Assembly (NCBI GenBank): GCA_964389705.1
Contig: CAYMEO010000019.1
Span: 1 to 33,244 of the forward strand
DNA length: 33,244 nt
From: PSLL01 sp964389705
GTDB taxonomy: Bacteria > Desulfobacterota_D > UBA1144 > Nemesobacterales > CSP1-2
Direction of reading: 5' to 3'
The translations under genes and the position numbers were made by a program. Each line of letters opens with the position of its first letter. The stretch's first letter is position 1. The notes below the pieces were generated by a model. That model had not been told where the DNA came from. It saw nothing but the letters and a program-made list of their open reading frames with translations, and made no database searches. Positions 31,702 through 33,244 of this stretch are shown piece after piece.

Positions 31702-31720
31702 TTGTCCGATAATAGGACAA
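31702..31720 (-). promoter_or_regulatory. activator site (UAS) of the hsp20 operon
   Basis: TTGTCCGATAATAGGACAA is a perfect six-base-arm inverted repeat with a seven-base spacer, the best copy of the element in the window. Its centre is about 106 bases upstream of the predicted sigma-54 start. It also lies about 180 bases before the divergent GNAT gene, but no sigma-54 element was found in that direction. Confidence 0.7.
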
Positions 31721-31893
31721 ATTTTTTATCCTTATTATTGCCTCCCTAATTCACCAAAACCTTTGAAAGGGCATTGGTTTATTAACTTCGAGATTGCTCA
31801 ATTTCCAGATCTTCTAATATTTAATTCATCTTCTCCGACATCTCGCATCCTAACACTCTTTTATTAGATTTAGGTATATAGCTTTAGTAAGTC

Positions 31894-32493
31894 ATGGTAC
31901 AGATTTTGCAAAATCTTGAAGTTATGTATCCTAAAGAATTAATCCTTAAAGATTCAACAAAGGTAATACTCAGACCTCTTGAGAAATTGGATCTAGAGAA
32001 TCTATCCAAATTCTTTTCTAAGATACCGAGATCAGATCTCCTAATCTATAAGGACGATGTAAGAAAACAAGAAACTATAGAGAGCTGGTTTACAAGTTCA
32101 ATGTATAATAAGATCCTTCAACTAGTTGCCATAAAAAGTGGCGAGATTATAGCAAAAGGAACACTTCACAAAGAGGGGCTTTATTGGCAACATGCGGTAG
32201 AGATCAAGCTAATTGTGGATCCCGATTACAGAGGAAAGGGACTGGGTTCCCAAATGTTTAAGGCTCTTTTAGCAGAGGGATTAAAACACGGCTTTGAGAA
32301 AATTATTGTAAGATTTACACCTGGCAGTAAGGGCTTCATCAGAATATTAGATAACTTAGGCTTCAGACCCGAAGCGGTGTTTAATTGCTATGTTAAATGT
32401 GAGGAAAGTGGAGAACATAAAGATCTCGTAATTGCATCCTATAACCTTGAAGATTGGAAAAGGAGGTTTGAATTCTACAACCTTTATTTATAA
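31894..32493 (+). CDS. GNAT-family N-acetyltransferase
   Basis: The 199-residue protein has the GNAT acetyl-CoA-binding motif A (VDPDYRGKGLGSQMFKALL, about residues 109-127) and motif B region (KGFIRILDNLGF, about 148-159). It transfers an acetyl group to an unknown amine or protein. The ribosome binding site before 31894 is weak; an in-frame ATG at 31924 would give a protein ten residues shorter. It is divergent from the hsp20 operon and precedes the PAS sensor gene by about 185 bases. Confidence 0.85.
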   Translation: MVQILQNLEVMYPKELILKDSTKVILRPLEKLDLENLSKFFSKIPRSDLLIYKDDVRKQETIESWFTSSMYNKILQLVAIKSGEIIAKGTLHKEGLYWQHAVEIKLIVDPDYRGKGLGSQMFKALLAEGLKHGFEKIIVRFTPGSKGFIRILDNLGFRPEAVFNCYVKCEESGEHKDLVIASYNLEDWKRRFEFYNLYL

Positions 32494-32677
32494 TAAGATA
32501 GACAATCGCTTTTTGGACTACCCTGTGGGTCAGACAATAAGGTGCTACAATCACGAAAAACGGCGCAATAAGTAAAATAAGTTCGGCAAACCCGGTATTG
32601 ACTTTATCTTTGCGTCTATCACTTAGGTTTGTAAAAAATCCCACTAGTAGCCAAAAGGGCTCCTCTGTAGGTATAAG

Positions 32678-33244
32678 ATGCGAGACGAAGTTAAAACAAA
32701 AAGACAGCTCATAGACGAACTGGTGGCAATGCGCCGACGAATTGCCGAGTTGGAAACATTAGAAATCAAGCGCAAGCAAGCAGAGGAAAGATTTCGCCTC
32801 GTCGTAGAATCGGCTCCCCATGCTATAGTAATAACAAATCAGAAAGGTGAAATTATCCTTGTCAATTTACAAGCAGAAAGGATGTTTGGCTACAGTAGAG
32901 AGGAGTTAATCGGACAGTCAGTGGAGATTCTGGTACCAGAGCGATTCCGTAGTAAGCATTCTGCATACCGTATAGATTTCCATGCCGATCCTCAGGCCCG
33001 GCCGATGGGAAAGGGCAGAGACCTATCCGCTCTGCGCAAGGACGGGAGTGAATTTCCCGTTGAGATTGGTCTTAATCCCATTCACACAAATGAAGGGGTT
33101 CTAGTTCTAAGTGCCATTGTTGATATAACAGAGCGCAAGCGAGCAGAACAAGCACTTCGAGAAAACGAGGAAAAGCTGGAGGCTATTATTAATAGTACCG
33201 CTGACGCAATTTTAGTCTATGACGAGCAAGGCAAAGTGATTACC
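32678..33244 (+). CDS. PAS-domain sensor protein, 3' end cut by the window
   Basis: The 189 visible residues start with a charged coiled-coil (RQLIDELVAMRRRIAELE, about 10-40), then a complete PAS domain (about 42-160: FRLVVESAPHAIVITNQKG, MFGYSREELIG, SAIVDITERKRAEQAL) and the start of a second PAS domain (LEAIINSTADAILVYDEQG). No membrane segment is seen, so it is probably a cytoplasmic sensor, most likely a histidine kinase whose catalytic part lies beyond 33244. It could work with a sigma-54 activator, but that is not visible. The ribosome binding site is weak. Confidence 0.85.
   Translation, partial: MRDEVKTKRQLIDELVAMRRRIAELETLEIKRKQAEERFRLVVESAPHAIVITNQKGEIILVNLQAERMFGYSREELIGQSVEILVPERFRSKHSAYRIDFHADPQARPMGKGRDLSALRKDGSEFPVEIGLNPIHTNEGVLVLSAIVDITERKRAEQALRENEEKLEAIINSTADAILVYDEQGKVIT

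Noticed and set aside
31613..31867. 84-codon frame on the plus strand
   Set aside because: It overlaps the sigma-54 promoter and activator site of the hsp20 operon and has no ribosome binding site.
1..33244. CRISPR arrays, tRNA or rRNA genes, prophage or defence systems
   Set aside because: No regularly spaced repeats, tRNA-like cloverleaf or rRNA sequence, phage structural genes or known defence proteins were recognised on reading both strands.

Overview
The window looks like a piece of chromosome from an AT-rich, Gram-negative, facultatively anaerobic bacterium that reduces nitrite and nitrous oxide. Evidence: Sec-type (clade II-like) nosZ with nosB/D/F/L/Y-like neighbours, a copper nitrite reductase, lipoprotein and signal-peptide exports, and many strong GGAGG-type ribosome binding sites. 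The gene content resembles that of uncultured deltaproteobacterial or Dadabacteria-like lineages, but the sequence alone does not fix the taxon.

Layout. 1-3050: a two-domain MaoC dehydratase (+) and the ribosome-associated GTPase HflX (-) converge on a shared terminator. 3050-4042: about 1 kb without an intact gene, holding a transposase fossil and a sigma-54-type promoter for the next gene. 4043-5674: an aminoglycoside-phosphotransferase-like/P-loop kinase fusion. 5741-6238: two small cysteine-containing proteins. 6348-12865: the nitrous oxide reductase operon on the minus strand, transcribed cytochrome c, nosZ, nosB-like, nosD, nosF, nosL, nosY. 13054-20080: a nitrite-reduction/NO-defence cluster, transcribed tetR, hemerythrin, NnrS-like protein, ferredoxin, RIC iron-sulfur repair protein, hemerythrin, nirK, unknown, CopD-like. 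20453-24902: a four-helix heme-copper-oxidase-like protein, then PHA-synthase-like hydrolase, MaoC-Pta fusion and acetate kinase. 25195-28475: three universal stress protein (USP) genes, a phasin-like protein, a SHOCT protein and a decayed USP copy. 28712-31576: a P-type metal ATPase, an unknown protein and a broken Hsp20 gene. 31894-33244: a GNAT acetyltransferase and the start of a PAS sensor protein cut by the window edge.

The main discovery is regulatory. Four transcription units (the kinase fusion, the nos operon, the USP operon and the hsp20/P-ATPase operon) each carry a 16-base element with exact sigma-54 -24/-12 spacing (TGG-N11-GC). About 85-115 bases upstream of each predicted start lies a 19-base inverted repeat, WTGTC-N9-GACAW (one right arm degenerate). 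That is the geometry of an enhancer-activated sigma-54 regulon. Its members (USPs, Hsp20, P-ATPase, the Rv2004c-type kinase fusion, N2O respiration) resemble in content the mycobacterial DosR hypoxia/NO dormancy regulon, but with different regulatory machinery. The activator is not in the window; the truncated PAS sensor at the right edge is a candidate partner.

Working together (inference): nitrite is reduced by NirK to NO; NO damage is limited by the NnrS-like, RIC and hemerythrin proteins; N2O is reduced by NosZ; and carbon and energy stress are handled by Pta/AckA substrate-level phosphorylation, PHA storage and USPs. NO reductase and nitrate reductase are not seen here.
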